This document shows positions 6,379 through 6,555 of a stretch of 6,555 bases of DNA, piece by piece (position 1 is the stretch's first letter; every line of letters begins with the position of its first letter). This DNA is from Bacteroidota bacterium. GTDB lineage: Bacteria; Bacteroidota; Kryptoniia; Kryptoniales; JAKASW01. The stretch covers positions 1 to 6,555 of the forward strand of contig JAJYOS010000382.1 of NCBI GenBank assembly GCA_021796055.1. Reading direction: 5' to 3'. The notes beneath the pieces are model-generated. The model saw only the letters and a program-made list of their open reading frames with translations. It had not been told where the DNA came from and searched no databases. Position numbers and translations under genes: made by a program.

Positions 6379-6555
6379 TAAAATCACGGCTCCTAACTTG
6401 TGTGCCCGGATTATTCATCAGAGCAGAGTTAGTGCCCGGACCGGATATTGGCAAACTTCGTCTTGAGAGGGCAGCGTCTACGGGGACCACGATTCCCATG
6501 CGTCCTTATCCAGGTGTAATTGGATCCATTCGTCCCCCCTTCAGTCTTCGCAAGC
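6379..6555. other. Upstream region with a second 9-bp direct repeat; no confident gene
   Basis: GTGCCCGGA occurs at 6402-6410 and 6432-6440, 30 bases apart, upstream of the exported-protein gene. No gene can be called with confidence. On the minus strand a short frame ends at a TAG at 6478-6480 and reads DEWIQLHLDKDAWESWSP just before the stop; it could be the tail of a gene entering from the right, but there is too little to judge. Confidence 0.3.

Noticed and set aside
6481..6555. Possible C-terminus of a gene entering from the right on the minus strand (reads DEWIQLHLDKDAWESWSP before a TAG)
   Set aside because: Only 20 codons are open before an in-frame TGA at 6541-6543. Extending it requires assuming another one-base shift in the six-C run at 6534-6539 (+ strand). 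Too short to support.
1..6555. CRISPR array, retron, toxin-antitoxin, tRNA, rRNA or riboswitch
   Set aside because: No regularly spaced repeats, reverse transcriptase, small paired toxin-antitoxin frames, tRNA cloverleaf or recognisable RNA motif was found on reading both strands.

Overview
The window looks like an accessory, sugar-related stretch of a bacterial genome of roughly balanced GC content. Three genes encode exported or surface proteins built from beta-strand-rich, Ser/Thr/Gly-rich sequence. One of them carries a Tyr-rich strand ending in Ser-Tyr-Asp, of the kind seen in fibronectin-III-like modules of large secreted proteins. Together with a glucose-type Na+/solute symporter, a GntR-LacI hybrid regulator, L-rhamnose mutarotase and a catabolic-type uroporphyrinogen-decarboxylase-like protein, this suggests a saccharide-degrading member of the FCB/PVC part of the tree (for example an Ignavibacteria- or Zixibacteria-like lineage). 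That placement is inference, because no phylogenetic marker is present.

Layout. 1-831 (-): interior piece of a large secreted protein, running off the left edge and lacking its 5' end. 810-1577 (+): internal piece of an SSS-family symporter lacking both ends. 1558-2613 (+): GntR-type repressor with a LacI-like sensor domain and no convincing start. 2658-3421 (-): small lipoprotein gene split by a one-base frameshift. 3422-3745: divergent intergenic region. 3746-4060 (+): rhaM, L-rhamnose mutarotase, complete. 4114-4141: strong hairpin between convergent genes. 4187-5290 (-): uroporphyrinogen-decarboxylase-like protein, complete, preceded by a promoter-like element overlapping a perfect 13-bp palindrome. 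5434-6338 (-): exported protein of unknown function, also split by a one-base frameshift. 6339-6555: upstream region with two short direct repeats and no confident gene.

How the genes may work together. RhaM interconverts L-rhamnose anomers; SSS symporters of this type import sugars; GntR-LacI hybrids usually sense a sugar; UroD-like proteins of this branch often sit in carbohydrate loci. A deoxy-sugar or plant/algal polysaccharide locus is the simplest reading. The kinase, isomerase and aldolase that would prove it are not in the window.

The most unusual feature is the left third. Two 5'-truncated genes meet head to head at about 786-831, and the symporter fragment then runs out inside the regulator's 5' end. 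The ~760-bp symporter piece therefore sits between two abrupt junctions, from genomic rearrangement or from assembly chimerism. With two further frameshifts, both repaired by adding one base, sequence quality must be checked before the broken genes are called true pseudogenes. I found no CRISPR array, tRNA, rRNA, insertion sequence or recognisable defence system.
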